A stretch of 64,000 nucleotides of DNA. It comes from Pholiota molesta (taxonomy: Eukaryota > Basidiomycota > Agaricomycetes > Agaricales > Strophariaceae). Below are positions 1-11,233 of the stretch, one piece after another. A program made the translations under genes and the position numbers. Numbering within the stretch: the first letter of the stretch is position 1; each line of letters opens with the position of its first letter. A model generated the notes under the pieces. It was given only the letters and a program-made list of their open reading frames with translations. It did not search any database and was not told where the DNA came from. Location: assembly GCA_014925825.1 (NCBI GenBank), contig JACGCK010000081.1, positions 62,001 through 126,000 of the forward strand, written 5' to 3'.

Positions 1-2
1 TA

Positions 3-3000
3 TGATTGCGAAGCACCCCCCGACGTTTGATTGCACGGTGTGCGATAGGACGTTCCACGCACCGTTTGCGTTGGAGGACCACTACCGCGGGTCAAACGCA
101 CATCCGAACTGTACAAAGTGTGGGAGGGGATTCAGGGATCTGCCTGCGTGCGACGAAGTACGTTTTTTTCTTCATGTTTAAATGTCAATTTATTCATTTG
201 CACCAAATTTGAAGCATCGGCGCACGGCGCATCCTAAAACTGCCTGTGCTTCGTGTGGAGGCAAGGTTATTTACGACGACGAACTCGCTAATCACTTCTG
301 GGATTCGCCTAATCACGAAAAATGTACTTCTTGCAAAACAGGCTTTAAGGATCATGGAAGCTACGTGGAGGTACTGTTCCCATCTCTAAATGTGACTTCA
401 TTCTACTGAATCATACGAAATTCTCAGCACTTATCGACGGCACATCCAGAACAGTATTGTGCCGTCTGTACTACGAATTTTGATACTCCCGAAGCACTAC
501 AGGCGCATCTTTGGGCGTCGCCTGCGCACCCGAAGTGTGATCTTTGTAACATTGGGCTGGCAAACAACGAAGCCAGAGATCTTGTGAGTTTTTTGGCAGA
601 TATCTTAATGATGACTCACTCATCGGATTTTGCAAGCATTTGGAGATGGTACATATTCCAACTCCTACTGTGAATGCGGTGTCAGCGTTCGTTGAAGAGG
701 AGGAACCCATTGGTGGAGACGCGATCATTGAAAGTAACATCGAGCTAGCACCATCAAACGCGGACGCGAGTTTCGATTTCCCTCCAGTACCCTCATTACC
801 TGCGTCCATTCAAAAAACAGAACCACCGATATCATCAAATTCGATTTATCATACTGGATTCACTCCGCTAAGTCCCCGGAATCCGATGCAGGTACGCAAC
901 TGAAGCTACCCCTTGAGTTTAATGTTGACTTTGAAACATAGAGCTTAATTGTTGGCGAACGCCGAATTAACTCGCCGGACCTTCGTTTGGAGCACGGCTT
1001 CTCGCCTATCCTAGACGCGAAGCCACCGTTTAGCCCCACGAGCCTGCCCCGGCCTGGGATGAAAATAGAGCAATTTTGGAGCTCGACAGAGGTACTCATA
1101 ATTCCTCCTCGAGTCCTTCCTTTGATTGGTGTTGAATTACCTTTTTTTTTTTTTTTTTTGTAGAATGTCCAGATCCCTGCGACGCGAGTAAACCACTTCG
1201 CAGTGCGCAGCAGCGATCCCTACACCGCGAGCCGACTGGGATACTATGTTCAGCCCGGCGCTGGCACCTCTTCCCCCACAGGGTCGTCTTCCTCGAGTTG
1301 GTTTGAACCCTCCCGCTCCGCCATCCGTCCACAGGAAAAATCAACCGCTACGATCTCCCCTCCACGCCTGCCTACTTCGAACTTGATCTATTCTCCACCG
1401 CACCTGGCCGCCTCTCCACCTCGACTCGTCTCGTCCCCACCGCGCCTGGTCTCCCCGCCCCGCGAGCGTCTCAGCTCCCCGCCGCGATCCGAGTTCCACC
1501 CGAGGCTGTATCCGGGAAGCGTCCGGGCGGCGTCCTTGCGCCAGAGCCTGGTCCCGCTGCACGATGCAGGCCTTGGGAGCGAGAGCGCGGCGGCTGGTCC
1601 GCGGGCGTTTGCGAATGGGAGCGGCGGCGGCGGCGCGGCCAGTGTCAGCGGGGGCACGGTGTACTCCTATGCGCCATCGCACGCGAGCCCGCCGCCGCCG
1701 CAGTCGTACGCCTGGCATTCCGCGTATGCGCCGTCGAATTACGGCGGCAGCGTCGCCGGGCGGTCGCGGGGCGCGCCCTCGGACGTGGTGAACTGGGAGG
1801 AGCTGATGGGCCCTGCGCCTGCGTCGCCTGAGGCGGTCTTCTCTGGGGCGAGAACCGAGTCGAGGGCAACGCTGTTTTCGGAGACGCTGGGCACACCGAA
1901 GACGGAGGTGCCGTCGCCTACTTGGAGTGCCAGCGCGTCGCTGTTCCACGGACACCTGGGCGCGGGATCGCAGGGCCAGGGCCGGTTGACGCAGAAGGGG
2001 CACCAGAATGCGGCGACTTCGCCCTCGCTCGCAACGGTTTCGTCTCCCGCGTCTGGATCCAGTGCGCTGGGGCAGTCTCCAGTCGGGTCAGGCGGCTCGG
2101 CACAATATGAGGTGAGTAATCTTCGAAAATTATGTAAATGATATGTATTTTGACTTGGTTAAAGACAGAGACGAGGCCGACGACGGCGTCGTCCACACCC
2201 AGCTATACTCCGTTGCACGAGTTAGTATACACGGTTACACCCAGCAGGTGCATGCTCTCTGTCAAACGACGACACTTCCACGCATCTAACAGCCTCCCTC
2301 CGCACAGCGAATGCCCCAGCCCCAATGCCAACGAAAGTCCGCTCCGTTCCCCATGCTCCGAGAACAATTTCAACCTGAGCTTCACCCTCAACTCACCTGC
2401 CGGGCTCAGTCTGCGCCCCCTGCCGTCTATGTCCCCGATCCCAGCTACGCCTCTAGACATCACGGAATACGATATACCAGAGGCGAGATGGCCCCTGCCG
2501 GAGTCACCGTCAGAAGGCCTGTCGCCTGTCACCGTAGTCGTCGAGCTGCCTCAGGTTGCAGACTCGGAGGAAACAGTCGATTTCGTGAAGGAGGAGAGCG
2601 TGCGCGAGCCAGAACCGATTGAGGCTCAGGTCCCCCCGTATTCGGCGTCGCCGCTGTCGACGTCGTCTGCACAGAGCTTCATTACGTCGCCGCAAGAGCC
2701 AGCGGAGGCGGACGGGCCTGTGGAAGGGCACGCGAGCCCGATCGCAAGCCCGCGACCGAGTGCGCCGCTGCACCTCTCTGCCAACCTCGGGCTGGACCTC
2801 GACACGGACGTCACGGCGGCCACTTTCTTGTCCGACGAGATGGATGTGACGACCTCGACTCCGGTGGACAACGTCGGGAGCCAGGAGGACTACACGCTCA
2901 CGACGAGCTTGTCCACGCCGGTTACGCCTATCGCGTTTGGTGGCCCGGGATCGGAGGAGGACGAGGTGGAGCTCAAGGGAAGCGCGAAGGCCGACGCAGA

Positions 3001-3305
3001 TTCGACGAGCTTGAAACAGAATCCGAACCCGAACCCGAACCCGCTACATTGCCGCGTTTGCCTCGCGGACTCGTGTGATGATATCACGGCGAGCATGTGT
3101 GGGCACATCTTCTGCAACAGGTATGTATTCTTTTTCTGTCGCTTCCACTTGTTCAGTCCCTGACCTTGCTTCCGTTTCTCGCTTTGTCGGTGTTACTGCT
3201 GTCAATAGATGTATTACGGACGCTGTGATCAAGACTTCGCGATGCCCTGTGTGCATGACGCCCACGCTGCTGTACTGTCTCTTCCGCCTCGACCTCGCTG
3301 CATGA
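3..3305 (+). CDS. C2H2-type zinc finger protein with C-terminal RING finger (5' end probably missing)
   Basis: Multi-exon gene, roughly 1,000 residues visible. The N-terminal part is a row of paired Cys/His modules (C-x2-C ... L-x2-H ... H-x-K/N-C-x2-C-x2-G-F), seen at 24-160, 214-370 and 450-580, each closed by an intron at the same relative place. A long Ser/Pro-rich, low-complexity middle follows (about 640-3030). The last two exons encode a RING finger: CRVC, then MCGHIFCNRC across the intron at about 3121-3209, then CPVC. RING fingers of this C3HC4 layout usually act in E3 ubiquitin ligases; the C2H2 part could bind nucleic acid or protein. That is inference; the substrate is unknown. 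An ATG lies at position 3, but it falls just before the first finger and more modules may lie upstream, so the start is uncertain. Confidence 0.8.
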
Positions 3306-4680
3306 TTGGCCTGTTTTTTGTTCTTCATATTTCTTTTTGTTGGACGCTTCGATAATCTTGTGAGAGGCAAAGGACAATATGAGAAGTTGTAAAATTTTTG
3401 TTGTACTATAATAAATTTAGAATAGATTTGCTATTCCGCCGACATTGCTATTCCCTTGACACTCTTGCCATGCGTTTATCCGTAAATTATTCGACCTACA
3501 GTTTTCTAGCATTTGTTCTAAGCATTTGTTCTATTCCTGGTAGGGCATTCTGAACGTTCAGACATCAGAACAGTATCGACGACCGTTGAACATTGAACAT
3601 TTGAACGGCTATGTTATCCTCAAAATATTTGGCTGAGATTGCTTCGACGTCACTAAATGCGATTCAATTGCATTTGTCTTCTCTTTCTCCCACTGATCAA
3701 CCCACCGCAAATTGAGATTTTATGGTGTGTGAACCCACCAACGCCAACACACGACGCGAGCGGTCCTGCTTGCATCTATAATTAGCAGCTCCCTATCTCA
3801 ATCGCCACATCCCCCAGACCGCACACAACTCTGCGGGATCGAAGCCAAGCCAAATCAAGGCAGAAGCAGATCGGAAGGTAGCCGTCGAATTCAAAGGGTT
3901 TTGACGTGGGTGAATATCTTGCACACACAACACAGTGGTATACACTTTTGGATCCACTAATGATCAGGCGCCTCTTCTTATCTGATAAGCCACGTATCTG
4001 ATAAGCCTCGTGGACAGGACCCTGGGAGGAGTATACAAATTATATATATACATACCGCTCAATGTCTGCGGGTGGCTTGTCAATGGGAAGGTAGGAAGGA
4101 TTTGTATTGGATGACGCATGATATTGATTTCGATTGAATTCCTTTGCCAGCAGTGTATATCTTCGGATCGGGTGTGCTGTGGGGAATTCAATCCTCCGAC
4201 GCGCAATTGCCAAACGATGGGACGGCGTCTGGCGGTCAGGTTTCTTTTTGTTCGTCCCCAAACTTCGGGACAAGTTGGACATGTCTAGACTCTAAATGCA
4301 AAATGAAGTGCGGTGAAGCTCTGAGGCTTTAAGCATCAGGCTTAAGCTTAAACCCGGCCAGGATCGAATACTCCGATATCACAGCCAACTGAATGCTTCG
4401 TAGTTCACTCCAAAAAGAAGAAGAAGGCTGTCGTCTATGATTGCATATGCATATATTTTTGGAGGAAGGAGAAGATCATCACGGAGACAATAAGCAACAT
4501 ATACAACCTATACAAAAAAATTCCCATTTCCATCTCACACAAATGGGGTACCGATCATCGTCCCAGGGCCAGACTACACCAGCGCAGGCAAACGCTTTTG
4601 GTCTTCAAGTTTTCAACTATATGTCGTAACTTCATGTAAGTATACATCCTATTCCGCGCCTCCCACCCCACCCCACCTGG
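3306..4680. other. Intergenic region, no convincing gene
   Basis: About 1.4 kb between the ends of two convergent genes. No ORF with coding character or plausible splice structure was found. The only notable signals are two iron-type GATA motifs at 3980-4004 (listed separately), which are unexpected between two convergent 3' ends. Confidence 0.6.
3977..4005. promoter_or_regulatory. Two iron-type GATA factor sites (ATCTGATAA)
   Basis: Exact ATCTGATAA occurs at 3980-3988 and again at 3996-4004, 16 bp apart; the first sits in the near-palindrome CTTATCTGATAAG. ATCWGATAA is the known extended site of fungal iron-sensing GATA repressors (SreA, Urbs1, Fep1 type). The same motif recurs in the FTR1/FET3 promoter about 2.7 kb away. 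No gene start is recognised close by, so the target is unknown. Confidence 0.65.
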
Positions 4681-6510
4681 TCAGCGCGGCAGGACGCCGA
4701 TGTCCGCGCCGCCGACGGCGCGCGTCTCGTCCGCGACGGACCCCTTCCGCGATCCCGACTCGGCCTCCTTTTCGCTTTCAAGTTGAGCAGCTTGCTTGCC
4801 ATTGCGGTCCCGCGCCACGCGCCTGCGCGCGCCGGCTGCTGATTCGCGGCCCATGAGCTTGGTGCGGCCCTACGTTGCATCGAAGAAACGGATGAGCGAT
4901 ATCCAGGGAGAGAGAGAGAGAGAGAGATGTGTGGAGGTACATACCTCTTTGTATTTCATGTAGATGAGGCACGCGATGACCGCGAGCCAGTAGAACACAT
5001 ACGAAAGCACGCTGCCCACTATTTTGCATACCGCGTCGTCAGCGCTAAACTCTAGTGCACCACAATCGTTCAGAAAAAAAATCCTTTAACTTACGCGTAG
5101 CGCTATTATCCCACCCAAAAATCGCCGCGAAGATCGTCCAGCCCTCGCCGTCGAGCTTGCTGTCCGGGTTGCAGCAGTCCAGGTGCCACACGTTGCCCTG
5201 GACGCGGTACGAGCCGGGCCCGTCGCCGCCGGAGTCGTCGACCTCCGCGCCGAGCAAAGTGTTGAACGCGTGCTTCTGGAACGCGGCGACGGCCTTGCTG
5301 AAGAGGCCCGCGCCGATGAGGAAGAGGAAGTTGGTCATCGCGACGAGGAAGAGCGTGAGCGCTGCGCGGGGGATGGGAGGAGGTGTGGTTAGCGGTTTTT
5401 GGGGGGATTGGGGGTGGGGGAGGCTTACTGGTTCGGCTTGCGAATTCGTAGATGATGAAGCCGCAGACGAATCCGCAGACGAGGCCGACGATTGCGGCGA
5501 TGGGGATGGACTCGGCGGGTTGGCCCAGTGAGACACCGCCGACGAAGATGACGGCTTCGAGACCTGTGGAGATGGCGTGAGTTGTAGCTCAGGAGAATAG
5601 TAAAATTATGAAGATCATCACCTTCGCGCATAACGGTGATGAAGGGAAGAATAAACAAGACCCATTTCCCTGTCGTTGCTTGGCCGTCCACCTCTGCAAG
5701 GATAATTAGAAATCGAAAACAAGTATTGGGATCGCGCGTTGACCGAAGGTCATCAATAAAACGTACTCTTTCCGTCGAATGCCCGCTGGAGCTTGACGCG
5801 CCATTTCGCTTTGGCTAGTATAATTATTTTATTACTAATCAAAGACCTCAATGACCTATGAAGAGTACTACCTCTGTCCATTTTCATCATTGAGAGACCC
5901 ATGACGAAGATCATAAGAGAAGCGATAACTTCAAAGATGCCTATATTATTTAACGTCGGTCAGCGTTACACTCTTGTCCTCGGCAGATTTGCGACTGGGA
6001 CGCACCTTCCCATAATTCTTCGGACTTGCTCCATAGGTCGGCAGCTTTGGTGAACCAGACAGCAATGAATCTTGTTAATTATGGTTCAAGTTTACTATGT
6101 TAGCGTTACAATAATTTCAATGCAAGAAACAAACTTACGAAGCTCCAATAGCAAGGGAGATGAAAAGGCCAAGACCAGCACCCAAGAAGATCTGTGCAAA
6201 ATTTCAGCTAGAAATAGTCAAGAAATTCCCATATAAGACTCACTTGGAAGCGCAGCTTGCGGATAAGTCGACGGTTGCGAACAGTTTCGTTTTCTAGCTC
6301 GGGGAGGGCGACATCGCCCGAACCTGAGCCTTCGTTGCTGGCCTTGTCTGAGAGATCCTCCGTCCGGACAGTAGTGGTGTCTATTTGAGCCCCGTCTTGG
6401 TGGACGATCTGCTCAGCGAGACCAAGGAGCACGGAGACGATGATCGCAGCTTCGAGCGTCTCACGGAAGACGATGAAGAAAATGGGGACGGAGAAGAGGT
6501 TCCTCGTCAT
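4681..6510 (-). CDS. FTR1: High-affinity iron permease (FTR1)
   Basis: Plasma-membrane iron permease of the OFeT family, which takes up Fe3+ produced by its partner ferroxidase. The gene has about nine short exons. The start at 6510 gives the family-typical N-terminus MTRNLFSVPIFFIVFRETLE, which carries the first REXLE iron-binding motif in membrane segment 1. The second motif, REGLEAV, spans the intron near 5563-5628. Several hydrophobic segments follow, including one near 5280-5370 and a last one at about 4950-5030, then a polar cytoplasmic tail ending at 4681. An in-frame upstream ATG at 6717 would add about 69 residues unlike the family and lies over promoter motifs, so I reject it. It is divergent from FET3 with 646 bp between the starts, the usual fungal arrangement for co-regulated reductive iron uptake. 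Confidence 0.95.
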
Positions 6511-6644
6511 CCTTGCGGCTGTTGGGCGAAAAAAAGGAGGGGGCGCAAGAATGCAAGGCACTCGGAGGTGGGTAGAGACTGGACGACCATAAATGAGGAA
6601 GCCAAGAACCGAGCGGCTGATCGGCAAAACGGTGTTGATCAGTG

Positions 6645-6655
6645 TTATCTGATAA
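6645..6655. promoter_or_regulatory. Iron-type GATA site in the FTR1 promoter
   Basis: TTATCTGATAA, containing exact ATCTGATAA at 6647-6655, lies about 140 bp upstream of the FTR1 start. The near-palindromic form gives a GATA core on both strands. Confidence 0.65.
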
Positions 6656-6905
6656 CGGACTGCCATCCGTCCCTTGTGATATTGCCGCGATGCCCCAAGG
6701 AAAAGAAGCGAGAGCAAGCCCCATTCTCGTGGGTAAAATCGTTGAACTGGGAGAGATTAAAAGTTGAGAATTTCATCCATCACCAGGAATTGAAGGCAGG
6801 TTTCGCTTCAAGGTTCTTCATATGCCTCGTTTGATCTCTCGTGGGATGAATTTGTGTGTTTCCAGTAGGAGCAACCCGGGAGATCGTGTAATTTTTACGA
6901 GAATC

Positions 6906-6966
6906 TTATCAGATGACACATGGCATCTTATCAGATTGCACCCCAAAAGGACTGATTATCTGATTA
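6906..6966. promoter_or_regulatory. Cluster of iron-type GATA sites in the FTR1/FET3 promoter
   Basis: TTATCAGAT (reverse of ATCTGATAA) is present at 6906-6914 and 6928-6936, 22 bp apart, i.e. two helical turns on the same face. A near match, ATCTGATTA, lies at 6958-6966. The cluster is about 200-250 bp upstream of the FET3 start. Confidence 0.7.
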
Positions 6967-7156
6967 GCCGTGGGTACCTTGCTCTGGCCCTCGGACCATC
7001 CTATTTTTGCGACCGACAGTAGCCACATTGGCCACCCGATTCCATCGAGCCATTCCATCCTTTCCGATCCCTATTAAATACTTGCGACAGATCCCGCAAT
7101 GCCCATCTTGACGTTGGCTTCACGCCCCATTATCTCATCCCCTCCCTCCCGCGAGG

Positions 7157-9599
7157 ATGAAGTCCGTCATTTTTCCGCTCGCCTTTCTAGCGCCCCATGT
7201 ACTGGCTGGCGTCCATGAAGTATGGTGGAACATCACCTATGTCCAAGATGCAAGCCCAGACGGCTTGTTTGGGCGCAGAGTTATAGGTGTAAACGGCACC
7301 TGGCCGTAAGTTTTAATCTTTTTGCTACGTGCATATATGAGTACACTGACAAGGTAACTTTTAGGCCACCGCCTATAGACATCAATACCACGGATTCGTT
7401 ACTCGTCCATATGACGAATGGTATTGACCAAGCAACCACACTTCACCACCACGGAATGTTCTTCAACTCAACGTCATGGATGGACGGCGCCCAAGGTGTT
7501 TCCGAATGGTAATTCTAAGCCTCTATCGAAGCGACTTCGTACTCACAGAGACACATTAGTGGTACTCCCCCCGGTGGCCAATTTGACTACGTCGTTCCTA
7601 TCGACACTTCGGGCCAGTGGGGTACCTATTGGGTACACGCTCATGCAGGCGTAAGTAATCTTAAAACCCATAATAGTCTCTAAAGAAATTAACCTTCCAT
7701 TAAAGGGCCAATACGTCGATGGCTTACGTGCTCCTGTGACCATCCATCCACCAAAAGAAGTGCACACCTATGACGAAGAGTTCACCGTTGTGATTGGGGA
7801 CTGGTATCACGATGAACACTCTGTGCTAATGAAAGAATTCGTCAGCATCGCCAACCCAGGAGGCGCCGAACCTGTACCTGGTAATTCCTCTCTTGCTCTC
7901 TCTCAACACCTAAGCTGAAGCAGTGATCCGCCCATTAGATTCAGGATTGATTTATTTCGCTCAAGGTGGCTCATATCTCGGTCCCATTGCGGGCACAACG
8001 CCCTCGCCTGTGACTGCGGCCGTAGGATTCAACGAGAACGCAACCTTGCCCTTCGTTCCCGGCAAGACATACCGTCTGCGCATCGTCAACACCTCTGCGT
8101 TTTCTGCGTTCTTCTTCTGGATTGATGGCCACGACATGCGCATCATCGAAGTCGACGGTGTAAGTCTCTCCCATTACAATCCACCGCACTGCTTGTCTTA
8201 TAACCCAAATTTTGGAATAGACCGACGTCGAAGAGTCCCCGATTGATCTTATCAGCCTGACCGTCGCCCAGCGCTATTCCGTGCTCGTCACCGCGCGCAA
8301 TGATACCTCCGCCAACTGGGCCATCCACGCCAACATGGACACGGACATGTTCGACAAAGTCCCGCCCGCCCTGAACCCCAGTACGCCATCCCACCCCCCA
8401 CCCCGTTACCCACCCCCCCCCAGAAAAAAACTGACACGAATCCCGCAGACATCACCTCCTCCGTCACCTACAACGCCTCCGCGCCCGTGACCGACCTCGG
8501 CGCCGTCGCCGCGTACCACGACGTCAACGACACCGCGCTCGTCCCGGTCGTGGCCGTCCCGCAGCCGCCCGCCACCAGGACGATCGAGCTCGAGGTCTCC
8601 TTCGACACGATGGACGACGGCACGAACCACGCGATGTTCAACGGCGTCACGTACAACTCCCCGCTGACGCCCGCGGTGCTCTCGGCGCTGACGCTCGGCG
8701 CGAACGCGACGGCCGCGGGCGCGTACGGGCCGCAGAGCTTCGTGCTGGACCACTTGGATGTGGTGGACATCGTGATCAAGAACGGGGACGCGGGGAAGCA
8801 TCCGTTGTGCGTCTTCTCTCTTTTATTTGCGCTCAGTGAACTATGCACTGATGATGATGACAGCCATCTGCACGGGCACAAGGTGCAGATCGTGGGGCGC
8901 GCGCAGGACTACACCTCGGACGACCCCGCGCTGAACCCGCCGGTCGTGGAGGGGCAGGCGAACCCCATCCGCCGCGACACCGTCCAGATCCCCTCCGGCG
9001 AGTCCGCGACGCTGCGCGTCGTCGCGGACAACCCGGGCGTCTGGTTCCTGCACTGTACGTCGCATTCTCCCGATCCTTTTTGATCGACTAACACGTTCTT
9101 CGCAGGCCACATCGAGTGGCATCTCGAAGTCGGCCTCGCCATCCAGCTCGTCGAGGCGCCGCTGCAGGCGCAGGCCTTCCAGGCCCAGGTCCCGCAGAGC
9201 CTGAAGGACCACTGCACCGCGCTCGGGAAGCCCGTCTCCGGGAACGCCGCCGGGCACGCCTCCGCGACGGACCTCCGCGGCCTGCCCCTCGGCCCGTTCC
9301 CGCAGGTGCTCGGCTGGCGCCCGCGGGGCATCGGCGCGATGTTTGGGTGCGTTCTCGTTTCTTTTTCGCCGCTGTGGAGGATTCAGCTGACGCAAAAAAA
9401 ATTAAATTGAATTGAATTGTGATGGAAAAATAGGTGTGTGCTGACGGCGGTCCTGGGGATGGCCTCGGTGGTTTGGTATGCGCTCGGCGGGCATATCACG
9501 GAGGAGGAGATCGAGCACGAGGTGCGGGAGGCGATCGCGGCGAAAGAAAAAAGGAGGCGGTTCTTCGGTCTCGTCAAGCCCAAGGCGCGGTCGGACTGA
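7157..9599 (+). CDS. FET3: Iron transport multicopper oxidase (FET3-type ferroxidase)
   Basis: Oxidises Fe2+ to Fe3+ at the cell surface and passes it to FTR1. The start at 7157 gives a signal peptide (MKSVIFPLAFLAPHVLAGV). The gene has about eight exons; for example, the intron at 7509-7559 joins GVSE to CGTPPGG. The four copper-binding motifs are visible: LHHHG near 7441, YWVHAHAG across the intron near 7650-7707, HPLHLHGH across the intron at about 8805-8863, and FLHCHIEWHLEVGLA across the intron at about 9055-9104. The HLEVGL form with Leu fits the Fet3 type-1 copper site. NPGGAEP near 7855 matches the part of Fet3 holding an iron-binding Glu. A C-terminal membrane anchor is encoded at about 9435-9490, followed by a short basic tail ending KPKARSD, as expected for Fet3 and unlike secreted laccases. 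Confidence 0.96.
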
Positions 9600-9915
9600 G
9601 ATGGTACAACTTTTCCCTGGTAGTATTAGATACATACATCCACAAAAAACTATGAGCTTTGTTTCGTCATCATATGTATATATTTCTGCATAAGTAGTTA
9701 ACGTGCCGCCCAAAAATACTGCGGGTTCTATGAAAACCCAAGGAGACCAACGTGAGTTGTTGGATTTAAGTGGGTAAGTTCTTGGGTTTACTTTGACTTC
9801 GCCAGAGGAACATAAATAAATAATATCATAGCAATAAGTATATATCTCAGAGCAAGGACAAAGCAAGGAAATAACTATAGGTAGACCAATAAAACCACAG
9901 ACCACCACCCAGATG
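9600..9915. other. Intergenic spacer between convergent genes
   Basis: A 316-bp AT-rich spacer between the FET3 stop and the stop of the next, minus-strand gene. No gene or repeat is seen; presumably both polyadenylation sites lie here. Confidence 0.6.
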
Positions 9916-11019
9916 CTACAAGTCCGATAAAGGTCCGTGATATTCCTCATCTCCGGCATCTTGCAGTAGCGAGGCCACGTCTGGACCGAAACACAGCTGC
10001 GCCAAGCCCAAGTCATCCAATCGCGTCATCCTGACCAGCATACCCAGAGCGCGGCTTTCATCACTCTGCGCGCCTCCGTCAACAGGAATATTGAGTAGAT
10101 CCCAGGTGGTCTCGTCCATTTCATCCGCCATCTTCCCCCACGCCGACTTGATCGCAGTGGGATAGTTGAACGACGCCATGATGAAGCATACTGGAGAACC
10201 TGTTTCCGGAGATGAGATCGGAAGACTCGATGATCTGGCAATAAAAATGGGAACGCACAGAGACCACTGATTGCCTGTTCTCGCGCGAGCTGCGGCGGCA
10301 GGGTTTTATCTCCAGCGGGCAGATCGTCGAGTAGGCCTGGAAGGACGTCTCCAAGTCGATACAGCCTTTGGCAGGCGGGACATACGCGGCTTTCGGAACG
10401 GCTTTTGTTGTACCATAGAATCTGTAACGGAAGTTTCAGCAAGAGAAAACCCTAGGAAAAGGTCCACGCACCAGAGCCGTCTCCTCTGGGAGAACGGTGC
10501 ATAACATCTGCAAAACCTCCTCTTGTGCAAACTCAGCGCAGATTGGATCCTAGGAAAGTACACCATGATAGGTATGACGTAGAAAGAGGTTAGGCGCCCA
10601 GAGCGAAGATGACTCACTTCCATGCTTGCAGGCAGAGCAAAGAACGACGACATAAAAGTCCTCGCATCCCGCACCCGAGGCCCATTCCCTGGGTCGTATA
10701 TGAAAGGTTCCTGCAGCATGACTTCCTCGATCTTTTTCGGGATATGTTCTGGCAGAGATGGCGGGTCTTTAGGGGATGCTGTGAGGCTGTATGGAGGAAT
10801 TACTGGCGGGGCTTTCAGGGAAGGCGTAGGTGTAGAAGGTGTAGAAGAATGTTCGCTTGATACATCGCCGGTACGTCGTTGACGCGTAGTATCAGAAGGG
10901 CTATCATGAATTGGTTGCAGTTGCGTTGAAGATTCTCGTGATTTTGGAAGTTTACCACTAACAGATGGCCTTTGGTTCTTGCTTCGTGGCTTTCCTTTGT
11001 TGTTAGATGGGCCTGGCAT
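9916..11019 (-). CDS. Conserved-looking hypothetical protein, function unknown
   Basis: Four exons coding for about 300 residues. The start at 11019 (MPGPSNNKGKPRSKNQ) opens a basic, Ser/Thr/Pro-rich N-terminus of about 90 residues. A folded-looking part follows with short motifs such as SRVCPACQRLYRLGDVLPG (a CPAC pair) and a Leu/Asp-rich C-terminus ending HGPLSDL. Introns at about 10554-10617, 10422-10471 and 10193-10258 keep the frame. One CxxC pair alone does not make a recognised zinc finger. I do not recognise the family. It lies 215 bp downstream of the leucyl-tRNA synthetase stop on the same strand. Confidence 0.7.
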
Positions 11020-11233
11020 CTTGGAATACTAGATGTGAAGTTTCGACAGGTTGTCAACAGGTTGTGCGGGAGCAACCAAGTTTGTCCTGAATCTCGTCAC
11101 TGTCGCGTCTGGTCACGTTCCAGTAACGCAGTCACGGCTACTATACTGTCCCAGTCGCGTCAATGTCAAGTTCACGCTACAAGTAAATTGGGATATAATG
11201 GTAAATTCAGAAGCGACTACCGATATCTATAAG

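Larger units (their letters stand above)
6511..7156. promoter_or_regulatory. Shared divergent promoter of FTR1 and FET3
   Basis: A 646-bp region between the two start codons. It holds three exact iron-type GATA sites and one near match (listed separately) and a TATA-like CTATTAAATA near 7071-7080, about 80 bp upstream of the FET3 ATG. This supports joint iron-responsive control of both genes. Control by an SreA/Urbs1-type repressor is inferred from the motif only. Confidence 0.75.

Noticed and set aside
1203..2003. Long minus-strand Arg-rich ORF opposite the zinc-finger gene
   Set aside because: It is a shadow frame of a GC-rich exon; the plus-strand frame continues into supported exons with the RING finger.
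6511..6717. Longer N-terminus for FTR1 from an upstream in-frame ATG
   Set aside because: It adds residues unlike the family and overlaps promoter motifs; the ATG at 6510 gives the classic Ftr1 N-terminus.
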